DNA of 64,000 nucleotides from Synaphobranchus kaupii (GCA_029718625.1 CM056376.1:86470356-86534355), one strand, 5' to 3'. Shown: positions 33,290 to 45,110, counted from the first letter of the stretch. Numbers and translations: made by a program. Notes: generated from the letters alone by a model not told the origin.

Positions 33290-35960
33290 AGAGGGGGGCT
33301 TAACATTGATTGGAAGTATGGTGGAACAACTCAACTAGGTTTGTGAACAGAAAACTCTTTCCACATGTTGTACAGAACCAATGTTCTCCAGCTTGTGGCG
33401 AGGGGGGATTGGTTCATGTCCATCGACTTGAAGGACGCGCATTTTCATGTTCAAGTTGCCAGAGGATGCAGACAGTTCTCAAGTCAGACATATCAATTTG
33501 CGGTGATGCCCTTTCGTACTTTAACTGACGCCCGCATGTTTACCAGGTGCATGAAAACTGCTTAGCTGACACATGTCTAGTGCTCAGGACTGAAAGTCCT
33601 ACCTTACCTGACTAATTTGGGCCCCATCAAGAGTACAGGCAACATGGAACACTTATCTCCTACTGAATCATGTGGCAAGTTTGGATTTGATGGTGAAATT
33701 TGACAAGTTTGCTGCATCCCAGTAACTTTATCCCATGGCATGGTGCTGGACTCATGCAGCATGAGAGCTTACCCGTCCCCACGTTGGGTGGACAATATTC
33801 TCAAGCTTCTTACACCATTCCAAGCAGGCAAATCCCTGAATTATGGTGTAATTCTCCTGCTAATGGGCATGTTAACAACAGCCTTGACTGTGGTTCCACT
33901 TGGCCTTCTTGCACTATGATAGCTGAAAGTATGGTCCTCCAACTTGGCCCAAGCAGGACAGAAGCACCAAAGTCCTGATTACTCAACAATGCCTCTGTGC
34001 TCTGCAGCCATGGAGAAAGAGAGAGTATTTGGCAACAGGCATAGCTATGGGCTCCATTCCCTCTCGCCAGGAAGTGGTGACAACAGATACCTTCCTGACT
34101 GGATGGGGAGATGTTTGGAATCACAGAGGCATCAGGCGGATGTGGGGGACTGGTCTGGCCTCGGGACACATGCAGTAAACCAGCTGGAGCCGAGAGCTGC
34201 TTTTCTGGCTGTAACAATTCCTGTCAGTCCTGCGGGGCAAGCATGTCCACAGTTTTCCACATAAACCACCAGGGGGCATCAGACAGTCTCTGGATCTCTC
34301 CCAGCAGCTTCTCACATGGGCCTAGCACCTTTCTGGCTTCTCTGAGTGCGGATCATCTCTCTGCTCTACGCAACCAGGTGGAAGACTGTCTCTCACAACA
34401 AGAGCTTCCCCCGGGTGAGTGGCGACTCAACTCGAATGTGGCTCAGGCACTTTGTTGCCGGGTTGGAAAAGCAATCAGCTCAGACTTTCACACTGTCCAT
34501 GTGGTTCTCCCACGTGGAGACCAGTTTGTTAGGGCAGGATGCCCTTGCACATCAGTGGCTGGACAAAGTCCTGTATGCTTTCCCTCTATTCACGGTGATT
34601 CTGGAGACACTTCATCGACCCCGCCATAGCCAGCCAGACTATGGTTCTCAATGTTGGCTGGCGGCTCCCCGCAGACGCGACCTACTTTCTCAGATGGACA
34701 GTCAAGTCTGCCATCCATACCCGGATTGTCTGCAGCTATGGGTTTGGCCACTGCAAGGCTTGACCACCGCTTAGTAGCCTGTTACCAAACAGTGGTGAGG
34801 ACAATATCGCATGCCCGGGCCTCTTTTACTAGGTTGCTGTATGCAGGCCGCTGGAAGCTTTTTTTTTTGGTGTGTGAACCCTGGCTGTGGATCCAATGCA
34901 CTGGAATCCCAGTACTGCTGTGTTTTCTTCAACTCCTCCTTGATGAAGACAAGTCAGCGTCCACATTGCATGTCTATGTAGCTGCTATTTCCACTCAACA
35001 TGTCCCCATTAACAGTCACTCGCTTGGAGCCCACAACCTTGTCAGTAAATTTCTGAAAAGGGGCAAGTTGGCTGTGCTCTTCCAAACTCTCCCATAGCCC
35101 TCCTTGGGCTCTCTGCTTGAGGCTCTCTGCTCATCTCCATAAAAACCACTGATGGGAGCTGAGCTTAAGTGGCAGACTTTAAAGACGGTGTTTCTCCTGG
35201 CCGTTACGACAAAGTGTGTGAACTCCATTCTCAATCAGTGAGCCCGATGTGATCTGGTGTCACCCGGTGGCCCAACACAGCGTTTCTGCCCAAGGTTCTG
35301 TCACCTCAGTTTCTCACTATTAAATGAGTTGCTTTTCCACCCTTCCAGAATGAGGAGGATAAGCGGAGGAACCACCTTTGCCCTGTTTGTGCCCTTCATT
35401 GTTATGTGGACGCAATGGTTCCTGTAAGGCAGATAGATCAGCTCTTATTCTGCGATAGCAGGAAAAACAGAGGTGCAGCCCTGACAAAGCAGCAGCTGTC
35501 ACATTGGATTGTCGAGGTTATCACCCTGGTTCACGCACGTGCTAACTGCCCCCTCCAGGTGCGGTGAAGTGCCACTGTACCAGACACGTTTCTACATAGG
35601 CATCATTCAAGGGTTTTTACAATTCTACCAGTGATGTTCTCTGCACCTTTGTGAGGTATGTCCTCTTCCTTGTGACCTTGTTGTTATTCGTCATCCAGTG
35701 CTTATGCACCGCCTGGCAGTCAGAATGAATGAAATAGAACGCTAGTTAGGGATATAACTGTAGTTCTATTAATCCCGGATGACCACCAGAGCTCTGTCAC
35801 TCGGAATCGGCAATTGTTGTATGACGGCGGTACTTAGACGAGGATGTACCAAGTCATACGTCATGGGAAGACATTTGTTGTAATCCATATTCTCGGCCCA
35901 ATGAGAGTCTCATGCTTTGGCAGCTCCTCTGGCAGTCATCAGGGATTAATAAAAGCAGTT
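33290..35960 (+). mobile_element. DIRS-type YR retrotransposon remnant
   Basis: Carries a broken RT-RNase H-YR region (separate entry). It is followed by a 3' region with GAATGAAATAGAACGCTAGT and TCTATTAATCCCGGATGACC, the type of 3' flank found in fish DIRS elements. Boundaries are estimates. Confidence 0.7.
33365..35540 (+). pseudogene. RT / RNase H / tyrosine recombinase pseudogene (DIRS type)
   Basis: Frames on the + strand shift repeatedly. 33365-33565 contains the RT block GDWFMSIDLKDAHFHV and a QFAVMPF block. The palm region with the YxDD-type box is missing: the sequence moves quickly to RNase H-like pieces by about 34100. 34111-34629 contains HINHQGASDSLW and LPPGEWRL, typical of the RNase H end and linker in DIRS elements. 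34346-34774 (another frame) has LLGQDALAHQW. 34651-35097 has SHARASFTRLLYAGRWKLF and LHVYVAAIS, the YR N-terminal domain. 35490-35537 encodes LSHWIVEVITLVHA from the YR catalytic domain. Several stops and a deletion make it inactive. Its motifs match a different DIRS lineage from the 9-11 kb copy. Confidence 0.82.
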
Positions 35961-37026
35961 ACATCCATAACTAGCATCATATAAATTCAAAATATAGACA
36001 GATAACGTGTGGAAAATTCTATGAGACTGAAACTCTCCCCATTAAACCTGATCTTAAGTTTTTAATTTAAAAAAAAGTTTTCTATTACTTACCAACAATG
36101 AAAAAGAGAAAATTTTCCTAAAATGAAAAAAAATCTGTTAACAAGCAGTTTGTGTATTTCTGACTTGGGTATTTGGGTTTGGATACACCCTTATATGGTC
36201 ATGTACGGCCCATGGTTATGTACAGGTGATGCTATGGTGGTGTAGTGTGGTGATGATTTGTTTACATTAGTACTTTACAGGAGCTTTATTGCAGATTTAG
36301 TATATAGCCTGGTAGTTAAGTATAATGGGTATACTTAGGTTTTGTAATGGTCTTGCATATAAATGAACAAAAATTCAATTAATTTAAATATTTTCCAACT
36401 CAGTAATATGTTCTACTAAATAGCCCCACAGGAAATTATCGCCATAAATGTACTAGAACTTAAGAAAATTATTTTAAAATTTCCAAACCGACATTTAAGG
36501 AAAGTTTCCAGTTTCCAGATGTCCCTCAAAACGCAGATGTTTGACTAACTATGTTAATGTAATTTTCACTGCTGAAATATGCTTTTATAAGTATTCTCAT
36601 TTACAGTTTGGGCAATCAATATTATGGTAGCATTGGAAAAACACGCGGTGGAACCTCAGACTTATTGAAACGGCATTATTGTTGTCTTGGTCTTGATCCC
36701 CCTGGTCTTACTGTTGAATCTGATTTGTTTTACTCATAACTCGGTTTTGACTTGGACCTGATTGGAATCGTCTCGACTGCAGCCCTGGTTTTCTCTGTCA
36801 TTCTGCACATTGTGTTTTGTTTGTATCAGCTGCAAAAGAAACAAACGTTATGTTTGATTTGACAAAGAATAACACTCTGCCTTATATGTATTATTGAATT
36901 CTAAGGTACAACAATTTTTCACTTTGATTTGAATATCCCTCAGTGATTTGTATAAGCCATATGACAGTTATGTCCTAACTGAGTTTCAGTATCGCGGCAC
37001 ACCCCATAGATTGTATCACTGTGGCC
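35961..37026. other. No gene recognised
   Basis: A/T-rich flank of the chromovirus insertion; no coding or repeat signal identified. Confidence 0.5.
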
Positions 37027-37031
37027 TACAG
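37027..37031. repeat. Target-site duplication (3' LTR side)
   Basis: TACAG, repeated at 44463-44467. Confidence 0.95.
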
Positions 37032-38565
37032 TGTTACGATCCTGATACGGGACGAACCCAAGTGCAACGACCAGGAGGCAGATTCAAGAAAATGGAATTT
37101 TATTTAAGCGTTGGGGTAGTCCCAAAGCTGTACAGGAAAGGAAAACAGGTTAATTAACAAACATAAGTAGAGTCCCTTACGGACTGCTCCAAGCCGGAGC
37201 TGGGCTTGAAAGTCAAGGTAGGTTCCAAGCCGGAACCAAAAGGGTGCAGGACTAGGAGTCCAAGCCGGACTGGGTGCGGAAGTGCCCTACAGTTCCAAGC
37301 CGGAGCTGGGTAGGGAAGGTGGAGTAGCGGCACCGGGTCAGGACTGGAACTGGACCGGGAGGTCCACACAGGAAAACGGAAGGCGGCACGGAACTTGTTC
37401 CAAGCCGGAACTGGACTTGAACGGAGGTGTATAAAACACCGGAACTGGACCGGAACTGGACTGGAACTGGACTGGAACTGGACTGGAACTGGACCGGGAG
37501 GTCCACTCAGGAAAACGGAAGGCGGCACGGAACTTGTTCCAAGCCGGAACTGGACTTGAACGGAGGTGTATAAAACACCGGAACTGGACTGGAACTGGAC
37601 TGGAACTGGACTGGAACTGGACCGGGAGGTCCACTCAGGAACACGGAAGGCGGCACGGAACTTGTTCCAAGCCGGAACTGGACTTGAACGGAGGTGTATA
37701 AAACACCGGAACTGGACTGGAGCTGGACTGGAACTGGACTGGAACTGGACTGGAACTGGACCGGGAGGTCCACTCAGGGAAACGGAAGCCAGCACGGAAT
37801 TATTCCAAGCCGGAACTGGACTTTAACGGAGGTGTACGCAACACCGGTACAGGACAAGACCAGGGCTGGAGCTGGACTGGAACTGGATAGGTAGCTTGAA
37901 TAATCGGGTAGAAAGCAGAGGTTAATAGCAGGGTACTGAGACAGGACTGTAGCTGAAGAAAGCTCCGCCGATTTGGAAGGTGCGGCGTGGCTCGGGCAAT
38001 TCTTGCTGAAGCCGGCTAACATTCAGGGATCCTGGAACCGTAACTCAAGTACGGGAGGTACGTAACATAGGGAGGACAAGACACAGCTACAGGGAGGCTG
38101 GAACCGCGGCGTCTGGAGGTTGAAGGGAGACAGGTAAGTAGCATGCAACAGAGAATGTTTCGGAGGGATAGCTACCAGACTGGAAACCAGGTAAACAGGT
38201 ACAAGACAGCAAGCTGACGAATACAGGACCAGAAGCGTGACATGACGTAAACACGGTTGGTTAGTTAACGAACTGGCGCCGACTAGCAGCCAGCCAGGGG
38301 TTTAAATGGTGCAGGAAATGAAGGAGAAACGAGAAACAGGTGTGATGTTTAATCGGGAGTGATTGCCGAAGCACAGCAGTGAGGAATGTGAGTAACGAGA
38401 GGGGAGAGTGATAGGCGGAAGCTAAAGTGGAAAATGAGCCGAAATAAACCCGAGGGAAACGCCCAGTCCACAGCCAGGGGGAAAACACGGACATGGGATC
38501 CAACATGACACGGAAGGAAACAAGGAAAACATGGAAAACGGACAGGAGGGGAACGGAACGTTACA
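37032..38565 (-). repeat. 3' LTR of the chromovirus
   Basis: Runs TGTAACG...CGTAACA on the - strand. It has a TATA-like ATTTAAA at 38301-38307, the predicted transcript start at 38277 and a polyadenylation signal at 37099-37104. It contains four higher-order copies of a ~125-bp block that includes ACGGAGGTGTATAAAACACC and strings of an 11-bp GGAACTGGACT unit (read on +). Confidence 0.95.
37099..37104 (-). promoter_or_regulatory. Polyadenylation signal AATAAA in the 3' LTR
   Basis: AATAAA on the - strand, about 67 bp before the LTR end. If used, U5 would be only ~45 bp and R about 1.2 kb. Confidence 0.6.
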
Positions 38566-38580
38566 GTACCCCCCCCTCAA
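38566..38580 (-). promoter_or_regulatory. Polypurine tract of the chromovirus
   Basis: On the - strand TTGAGGGGGGGGTAC precedes the 3' LTR start TGTAACG directly, which is the position and composition expected for the plus-strand primer. Confidence 0.85.
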
Positions 38581-39110
38581 TGTACGCCACCTGGCGTACC
38601 TGGAGGCCTGGTCTTGTCAGGGAACAGCTTGTGGAAGTCTTGGATGAGTGAATGGTCCAAGATAAGGCTCTTGTGGAGCCACGACCTCTCCTCAGGACCG
38701 TACCCCTCCCAGTCGACGAGGTATTGGAAACCCCGGCCCTTGCGGCGGATATCGATCACACGGTTCACCGTGTAGGCCGGGGCGTTGTCGATAACTCGGA
38801 CGGGAGGTGGAGGGATGGTGGGGGTACTGAGGGGGCTGGAGGAGACAGGTTTGACTTGGGACACATGAAAAACAGGGTAAACTTTGAGGGAGGCGGGGAG
38901 GGAAAGTTTAACTGAAACAGGGTTAACAAGACAAATGATAGGGAAGGGACCAATAAAGCGGGGCTGGAGTTTCCTGGATGAGGAGGGAAGGGAGATATTA
39001 GCGGTGGAGAGCCAGACCTGCTGACCGGCCCTATACCGTGGGGCTGCGGTCCTGTGAAGGTCGGCCAGACGTTGGGAACGGGAATTGGAGCGAAGGAGTG
39101 CGGGTGCGTG
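38577..39110 (-). CDS. Integrase C-terminus and chromodomain of the chromovirus (frame 3)
   Basis: This frame is open without a stop from about 39110 to the TGA at 38577, but it is out of frame with the integrase core. Its first part is the integrase C-terminal barrel region ([22 protein letters not shown]). The last ~70 residues form a chromodomain: [33 protein letters not shown] and [12 protein letters not shown]. Chromodomains at the integrase C-terminus define chromoviruses and are thought to guide insertion to marked chromatin. It ends just before the purine tract. There is no ATG of its own; it would be made as part of the polyprotein. Confidence 0.88.
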   Translation of the reverse strand, partial: HAPALLRSNSRSQRLADLHRTAAPRYRAGQQVWLSTANISLPSSSRKLQPRFIGPFPIICLVNPVSVKLSLPASLKVYPVFHVSQVKPVSSSPLSTPTIPPPPVRVIDNAPAYTVNRVIDIRRKGRGFQYLVDWEGYGPEERSWLHKSLILDHSLIQDFHKLFPDKTRPPGTPGGVH

Positions 39111-40149
39111 TGAGCCTCCAGATGCGTCTACATCTAAGGAGATGGGCCTTAACTGAGGGGACAGCTATCTCGGCCTCCTGGGTCGACAGAAGAGGGGGTT
39201 GATAGCCTAAAGCACACTCAAACGGGGATAGGCCTGTAGAGGCACTCTTAAGGGAGTTGTGCGCGTACTCGACCCAGGGGAGAAAACGGCTCCAAGAGGC
39301 GGGATTGCGCACTGTGACGCACCGCAGGGCGGCCCCCAGGTCCTGGTTGGCCCTCTCTGCCTGACCGTTAGACTGGGGATGAAAACCCGAGGAAAGACTA
39401 GGTGAGGCACCCAGGGCTACACAGAACGCCCTCCAAACCCGGGAGGAGAACTGGGGCCCACGGTCTGACACAATGTCAGAGGGGATCCCGTGCAGCCTGA
39501 CCACATGCAGCACCAAGAGCTCAGCGGTTTCAAGGGCGGACGGGAGTTTGGGGAGGGGAACAAAGTGAACCGCCTTGGAGAACCGGTCCACTATTGTCAG
39601 AATAACGGTGTTACCTTCTGACAACGGCAGACCGGTGACAAAGTCCACACCAATGTGACTCCAAGGATGGCCAGGGACGGGGAGGGAAAGGAGAAGACCG
39701 GAGGGAGGCTGGTGGGATGCCTTGCTCCTGGCGCACACCGAGCAGGCCAGGACAAAGGCACGGGTATCCCCTTTAAGGGTAGGCCACCAGAAACTCCTCC
39801 TGACGAGGGCGATCGTTCTGGCAACACCTGGGTGACATGCCAGGCACGAGGCGTGAACCCATTCGAGGACCTGGGAGCGGACGGAATCGGGGACAAAAAG
39901 GCAGGAGTTAGGGTTATTGCGGGGGTCCGGTTGGGAAGTCTGGGCGGCCTTCACAATACCCTCGATCTCCCAGGAGACCGCAGCCACCACACAGGAAGCC
40001 GGCAGGATGGGCTCCGGATCAGCAGGACTGGAGGGGGGGGGAAAAAATGCGGGACAAGGCATCTGCCTTAATATTGCGGGAACCAGGGCGGTAAGAAACA
40101 GAAAAATTAAACCGGGCAAAAAATAACGACCATCTAGCCTGACGAGCAT
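39031..40149 (-). CDS. Integrase core of the chromovirus (frame 2)
   Basis: The open frame is 372 codons; the first ~35 codons overlap the end of RNase H in a different frame and are not real. It carries the zinc-binding HHCC set (His99, His106, Cys136, Cys139 of this frame). The catalytic triad is Asp169 (GVDFV), Asp229 (VSDRG) and Glu265 (GQAERAN), with the standard 35-residue spacing between the last two. It joins the upstream polyprotein through a one-base change in a 9-G run (40033-40041). It leaves frame again near 39105-39115, where integrase homology continues in the next frame. Confidence 0.92.
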   Translation of the reverse strand: MLVRLDGRYFLPGLIFLFLTALVPAILRQMPCPAFFPPPSSPADPEPILPASCVVAAVSWEIEGIVKAAQTSQPDPRNNPNSCLFVPDSVRSQVLEWVHASCLACHPGVARTIALVRRSFWWPTLKGDTRAFVLACSVCARSKASHQPPSGLLLSLPVPGHPWSHIGVDFVTGLPLSEGNTVILTIVDRFSKAVHFVPLPKLPSALETAELLVLHVVRLHGIPSDIVSDRGPQFSSRVWRAFCVALGASPSLSSGFHPQSNGQAERANQDLGAALRCVTVRNPASWSRFLPWVEYAHNSLKSASTGLSPFECALGYQPPLLSTQEAEIAVPSVKAHLLRCRRIWRLTRTRTPSLQFPFPTSGRPSQDRSPTV

Positions 40150-42898
40150 TAAGCCTTTTGGCAGATTTTAAATAAATAAGGTTTTGATGGTCGGTAAAAA
40201 CAAGAAAGGGATTACCTGCCCCCTCCAGCCAGTGGCGCCACTCCTCAAGAGCCAGTTTAATTGCCAGAAGTTCCCGATCCCCGACATCATAGTTCCTCTC
40301 GGCGGAGGACAGTCTCCGGGAGAAGAATGCGCAGGGATGGAGCTTGTTATCAGAGGCGGACCGTTGGGACAGAATGGCCCCCACGCCCGTGTCAGAGGCA
40401 TCCACCTCAACGGTAAACTGCCGAGAAGTGTCCGGATGAAGGAGGATAGGTGCTGAGGAAAAACGAGCTTTGAGCAGTTCGAATGCTCGCTGGGCATCGG
40501 AATTCCAACAGTAAGGTAGGGCAACGGAAGTGAGTTTAGTAAGGGGAGCAGCAATGGTACTGTAATTACGAATAAAGCGGCGATAGAAATTAGCAAACCC
40601 AAGGAACTGCTGAAGGTGCTTGCGAGAGGTGGGTTGGGGCCATTCTGTCACCGCCTTGATCTTAACAGGGTCCGCCCGGATACTGCCCTCCTCGATGATG
40701 AAGCCGAGGAACGGGACAGTAGACACATGGAAGGAACATTTCTCCGCCTTGACAAAAAGTTGATTCTCCAGCAGCCGCTGGAGAACCTCTCGAACGTGAA
40801 TAACGTGTTCCTGCGGGGATTGAGAAAAAATCAATATGTCGTCAATATAGACAAATACGCTCCTCCCCAGGAGATCACGCAGGACGTCGTTCACCATGCC
40901 TTGGAAGACTGCTGGGGCGTTAGTAAGGCCGAAGGGGACCACCAGGTATTCGTAGTGGCCCAACGGGGTATTGAACGCAGTCTTCCATTCGTCCCCCTCC
41001 CGTATACGCACCAAGTGATACGCATTCCGGAGGTCGAGCTTGGTGAACGTAACCGCTGGCGAGAGGGTTTCAAAGGCGGTGTTAATGAGGGGAAGAGGGT
41101 ATTTGTTACGGATGGTGACCTGGTTGAGCCCCCGGTAGTCGATGCAGGGTCGCAGAGAGCCATCCTTCTTCCCTACGAAGAAGAACCCTGCACCGACTGG
41201 GGATGAGGAGGGACGGATAATACCCGAAGCGAGGGAGTCGTGGATGTATTCCTCCATGGCTAGTTTCTCTGGTCCAGACAGACTGTAGAGGCGTCCAGAT
41301 GGCAGTTTAGCTCCAGCCAGTAGGTCAATGGCGCAGTCATACGGCCTGTGAGGAGGTAAGGACAGAGCACGTGATTTGGAGAACACCTGTGCGAGGTCGT
41401 GATACTCGCTGGGAACATTGGTTAAATCAGGTATAGGTTGCATAGAACAGGATTTACTGGACCCCGGAGGGGGCAGAGCAGAACGGAGACAGCTGGCTAG
41501 ACAGTGGGCACTCCACGCCAGGATGCGACCGGCTTTCCAGTCAATATGAGGGTTGTGGAGGCGGAGCCAGGTCTGACCTAAAACAAGAGCAGATTGTTGG
41601 GAGTTAATAAGTAATAGTTGAATGGACTCCCGATGATTGCCAGACAAAATAAGTTGGATAGGAACGGTGGAGTGGGTAACTAACCCCAAACTCCTACCGT
41701 CCAGAGCAAGAGCTGAAATAGGTGAGGTAAGACGTTCCGTGGGAATGCCGGCCCTCCTGGCGAAGGTGATATCCAAGAAGCTGGCGTCAGCTCCGGAATC
41801 GATTAGAGCCGAGGAGGATACGGTCTTGTCCCTCCAAAGGAGAGTAGCCTTGAACATGAGGCGATCCTGGGCTGCATGGTTGGGGATGATGGGGCTCGTC
41901 AGTACGCCCAGTTTTACTGGCGAGCCCATTCCTTTTGGGCGGATGGGACAGGAGGCGATCTGATGGCCAGGCTTGCCGCAATAGAAACAGGATCTGGTGC
42001 GCAGACGGCGCTGACGCTCCTCGGGATTGACCGCAACTCTGCCCAGTTGCATGGGCTCTTCCTCGGAAACGCCCGTAGGCGCCCTAGATCCAGTGACGGA
42101 GGAGTGAGAACGAACGTTTGAAACGACGGAGGGTGAATGACGCCCGGAGCTTCCTCCCCGCTCCCGGGCCCGGATGCGGAGACGATTATCAATGGCTATA
42201 GCGAGGCTGATGAGGCTATTGAGGGAGTTGGACTCCTCCCGAGTGGCAAGCTGGTCCTTGAGTTCCTCGCTGAGAGCTTGGCGGAAAGCCCCCTGGAGGG
42301 AGGTGTCATTCCATCCGGACTCCGCGGCGAGGGTACGAAACTGAATGGCCATTTCTGCGACACTGCGGTTGCCTTGGCGAACTTGAAGCAGACGTTGGGT
42401 AGCGTCTCGCCCACAGGTCGGGTGTTCAAACACACGTCGCATTTCTGCGGTAAAGGCTGCGAAGTTGCTGCATAACGGGGCCTGGCTGTCCCAGATGGAT
42501 GTAGCCCACTCCAGGGCGCTCCCTCCCAAGCTGCTTATAATGAACGCGATCTTGCTGGAGTCAGAGGCGAAGGAGGAGGGCTGCATACGAAACACTATGT
42601 CACATTTAAGTAGAAATTCACGACATCTCCCCAACCCCCCGCGATATAACTCGGGGTGTTGAACACGGGGCTCACGGCTAGAAGTGGGAGCCGGAGCCTC
42701 CGGAGGAGGTTCAGGAGCGGAAGGAGTTGGGTTGGCTGAAATCCGTGGTAGCGGTTGGTGAAGCGAAAGTTGGGCTACTTGCTCCGTGATGCCCCTAACT
42801 ACTTCCAGAACGTCATCCAAACGACGGCCCTGTTGGTCGCTGACCGCAGTTTGGCAGGAGAAGGCGTGGCGAATCTGTTCCAGATCGGCTGGGTCCAT
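40019..42898 (-). CDS. Gag-protease-RT-RNase H polyprotein of the chromovirus
   Basis: 959 codons from an ATG 20 nt inside the LTR. Gag occupies about residues 1-330, with capsid-like [13 protein letters not shown] and a CCHC zinc knuckle (Cys304, Cys307, His312, Cys317). The aspartic protease has IDSGAD at 366-371. RT runs about 525-700, with LDLRNAYH at 621-628 and YIDD at 684-687. RNase H has Asp833, Glu876, Asp903 and Asp946 in place. Gag and Pol share one frame, as in Tf1 and sushi elements. The frame ends prematurely at a TGA just after ADALSRIF because of the 9-G run, so integrase is cut off. All key catalytic residues are intact. Confidence 0.95.
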   Translation of the reverse strand: MDPADLEQIRHAFSCQTAVSDQQGRRLDDVLEVVRGITEQVAQLSLHQPLPRISANPTPSAPEPPPEAPAPTSSREPRVQHPELYRGGLGRCREFLLKCDIVFRMQPSSFASDSSKIAFIISSLGGSALEWATSIWDSQAPLCSNFAAFTAEMRRVFEHPTCGRDATQRLLQVRQGNRSVAEMAIQFRTLAAESGWNDTSLQGAFRQALSEELKDQLATREESNSLNSLISLAIAIDNRLRIRARERGGSSGRHSPSVVSNVRSHSSVTGSRAPTGVSEEEPMQLGRVAVNPEERQRRLRTRSCFYCGKPGHQIASCPIRPKGMGSPVKLGVLTSPIIPNHAAQDRLMFKATLLWRDKTVSSSALIDSGADASFLDITFARRAGIPTERLTSPISALALDGRSLGLVTHSTVPIQLILSGNHRESIQLLLINSQQSALVLGQTWLRLHNPHIDWKAGRILAWSAHCLASCLRSALPPPGSSKSCSMQPIPDLTNVPSEYHDLAQVFSKSRALSLPPHRPYDCAIDLLAGAKLPSGRLYSLSGPEKLAMEEYIHDSLASGIIRPSSSPVGAGFFFVGKKDGSLRPCIDYRGLNQVTIRNKYPLPLINTAFETLSPAVTFTKLDLRNAYHLVRIREGDEWKTAFNTPLGHYEYLVVPFGLTNAPAVFQGMVNDVLRDLLGRSVFVYIDDILIFSQSPQEHVIHVREVLQRLLENQLFVKAEKCSFHVSTVPFLGFIIEEGSIRADPVKIKAVTEWPQPTSRKHLQQFLGFANFYRRFIRNYSTIAAPLTKLTSVALPYCWNSDAQRAFELLKARFSSAPILLHPDTSRQFTVEVDASDTGVGAILSQRSASDNKLHPCAFFSRRLSSAERNYDVGDRELLAIKLALEEWRHWLEGAGNPFLVFTDHQNLIYLKSAKRLNARQARWSLFFARFNFSVSYRPGSRNIKADALSRIFSPPLQSC

Positions 42899-42905
42899 GT
42901 TGTTG

Positions 42906-42916
42906 GCCAGTTCGTT
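42906..42916 (-). promoter_or_regulatory. Putative self-priming primer-binding site
   Basis: On the - strand, AACGAACTGGC begins one base after the 5' LTR end. Its reverse complement GCCAGTTCGTT occurs within the LTR at 44164-44174, 30 bp after a TATA-like box. This is the arrangement of Tf1/sushi elements, which prime reverse transcription with the first 11 nt of their own RNA. Confidence 0.75.
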
Positions 42917-42917
42917 C

Positions 42918-44462
42918 TGTTACGATCCTGATACGGGACGAACCCAAGTGCAACGACCAGGAGGCAGATTCAAGAAAATGGAATTTTATTTAAGCGTTGG
43001 GGTAGTCCCAAAGCTGTACAGGAAAGGAAAACAGGTTAATTAACAAACATAAGTAGAGTCCCTTACGGACTGCTCCAAGCCGGAGCTGGGCTTGAAAGTC
43101 AAGGTAGGTTCCAAGCCGGAACCAAAAGGGTGCAGGACTAGGAGTCCAAGCCGGACTGGGTGCGGAAGTGCCCTACAGTTCCAAGCCGGAGCTGGGTAGG
43201 GAAGGTGGAGTAGCGGCACCGGGTCAGGACTGGAACTGGACCGGGAGGTCCACACAGGAAAACGGAAGGCGGCACGGAACTTGTTCCAAGCCGGAACTGG
43301 ACTTGAACGGAGGTGTATAAAACACCGGAACTGGACTGGAACAGGACTGGAACTGGACTGGAACTGGACTGGAACTGGACCGGGAGGTCCACTCAGGAAA
43401 ACGGAAGGCGGCACGGAACTTGTTCCAAGCCGGAACTGGACTTGAACGGAGGTGTATAAAACACCGGAACTGGACTGGAACTGGACTGGAACTGGACTGG
43501 AACTGGACCGGGAGGTCCACTCAGGAACACGGAAGGCGGCACGGAACTTGTTCCAAGCCGGAACTGGGCTTGAACGGAGGTGTATAAAACACCGGAACTG
43601 GACTGGAGCTGGACTGGAACTGGACTGGAACTGGACTGGAACAGGACTGGAACTGGACCGGGAGGTCCACTCAGGGAAACGGAAGCCGGCACGGAATTAT
43701 TCCAAGCCGGAACTGGACTTTAACGGAGGTGTACGCAACACCGGTACAGGACAAGACCAGGGCTGGAGCTGGACTGGAACTGGATAGGTAGCTTGAATAA
43801 TCGGGTAGAAAGCAGAGGTTAATAGCAGGGTACTGAGACAGGACTGTAGCTGAAGAAAGCTCCGCCGATTTGGAAGGTGCGGCGTGGCTCGGGCAATTCT
43901 TGCTGAAGCCGGCTAACATTCAGGGATCCTGGAACCGTAACTCAAGTACGGGAGGTACGTAACATAGGGAGGACAAGACACAGCTACAGGGAGGCTGGAA
44001 CCGCGGCGTCTGGAGGTTGAAGGGAGACAGGTAAGTAGCATGCAACAGAGAATGTTTCGGAGGGATAGCTACCAGACTGGAAACCAGGTAAACAGGTACA
44101 AGACAGCAAGCTGACGAATACAGGACCAGAAGCGTGACATGACGTAAACACGGTTGGTTAGTTAACGAACTGGCGCCGACTAGCAGCCAGCCAGGGGTTT
44201 AAATGGTGCAGGAAATGAAGGAGAAACGAGAAACAGGTGTGATGTTTAATCGGGAGTGATTGCCGAAGCACAGCAGTGAGGAATGTGAGTAACGAGAGGG
44301 GAGAGTGATAGGCGGAAGCTAAAGTGGAAAATGAGCCGAAATAAACCCGAGGGAAACGCCCAGTCCACAGCCAGGGGGAAAACACGGACATGGGATCCAA
44401 CATGACACGGAAGGAAACAAGGAAAACATGGAAAACGGACAGGAGGGGAACGGAACGTTACA
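42918..44462 (-). repeat. 5' LTR of the chromovirus
   Basis: As the 3' LTR but one 11-bp unit longer. U3 would be 44462-44175 (288 bp). Confidence 0.95.
44198..44204 (-). promoter_or_regulatory. TATA-like box of the 5' LTR
   Basis: ATTTAAA on the - strand, about 30 bp upstream of 44174, the start predicted from the self-primer complementarity. The two independent signals agree. Confidence 0.7.
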
Positions 44463-44467
44463 TACAG
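44463..44467. repeat. Target-site duplication (5' LTR side)
   Basis: TACAG, matching 37027-37031. Confidence 0.95.
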
Positions 44468-44729
44468 TGTTATATAGGGCAATATAAAGGTATACATAGG
44501 GAGTTTTACTCAGCTGGAGTGTTCCCATCTCATTGCTCAAGCTCAACTTGTTTGGTCAGTCAGGTATCTACAGTCTGCCTGTGCCAATCAACCAGCCTGT
44601 GCTTGTCTGCTTTCCCCCCTCATTACAGGATTGAATGTACTGGTTACACCATGTGACCATGGCTGGTATACACCAAATGACATATGGTGCCCAGATAAAA
44701 CACATGATGCATGCACGCATGCTCACACG

Positions 44730-44730
<1 letters not shown>

Positions 44731-44806
<76 letters not shown>
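44731..44806. repeat. (CA)n microsatellite
   Basis: Long CA run, followed by degenerate CA/CG repeats to about 44860. Confidence 0.97.
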
Positions 44807-44813
<7 letters not shown>

Positions 44814-45110
44814 CGCATGCACACACGCACGCCCGCACACACACGCTCGCACGCACGCACTCTCTCTTTGTGAATCTTGGAACAATTCAAGTTTACTACT
44901 GTCAGGCATATTGTACAGGTTACACAAATATTGTGAGATCGTATAAAATAACTCTGTTGATGGACCTAATTAGAACCATGTGCCTTACTGATATAAAACA
45001 TGCATATCACACCCTTTTCATCACATCATCCTACACAGTCTCATGTTCATGATATTTTTTCATATTTTTTCCCATCTTTTCACATCATGCCATTGACCCA
45101 CACACATACA

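Larger units (their letters stand above)
37032..44462 (-). mobile_element. Ty3/Gypsy chromovirus (Tf1/sushi-like), near complete
   Basis: A 7431-bp element with two LTRs of 1534 and 1545 bp and perfect 5-bp target duplications TACAG at 37027-37031 and 44463-44467. The order on the - strand is 5' LTR, an 11-nt putative self-primer site, gag-PR-RT-RNase H in one frame, integrase, chromodomain, purine tract, 3' LTR. The leader between LTR and gag ATG is only 19 bp. The LTRs differ by about four substitutions seen by eye plus one 11-bp minisatellite unit, so insertion is recent. Two small frameshifts disrupt pol. Confidence 0.95.

Noticed and set aside
33810..34315. Open frames (-) opposite the DIRS remnant
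   Set aside because: Shadow frames of the RNase H/YR coding strand.
37154..37795. 213-codon repetitive frame (-) rich in PVPVQFQSSSSP
   Set aside because: It is the translation of the LTR minisatellite; the same is true of the frames at 43040-43787.
40616..41206. 196-codon open frame (+)
   Set aside because: Antisense to the RT domain of the chromovirus; such shadows are common over GC-rich pol genes.
44731..44806. Possible CRISPR-like or regulatory periodic array
   Set aside because: A plain CA dinucleotide microsatellite in a eukaryotic genome.
44568..45052. Frames of His-Thr or Cys-Val repeats
   Set aside because: Produced by the (CA)n microsatellite.
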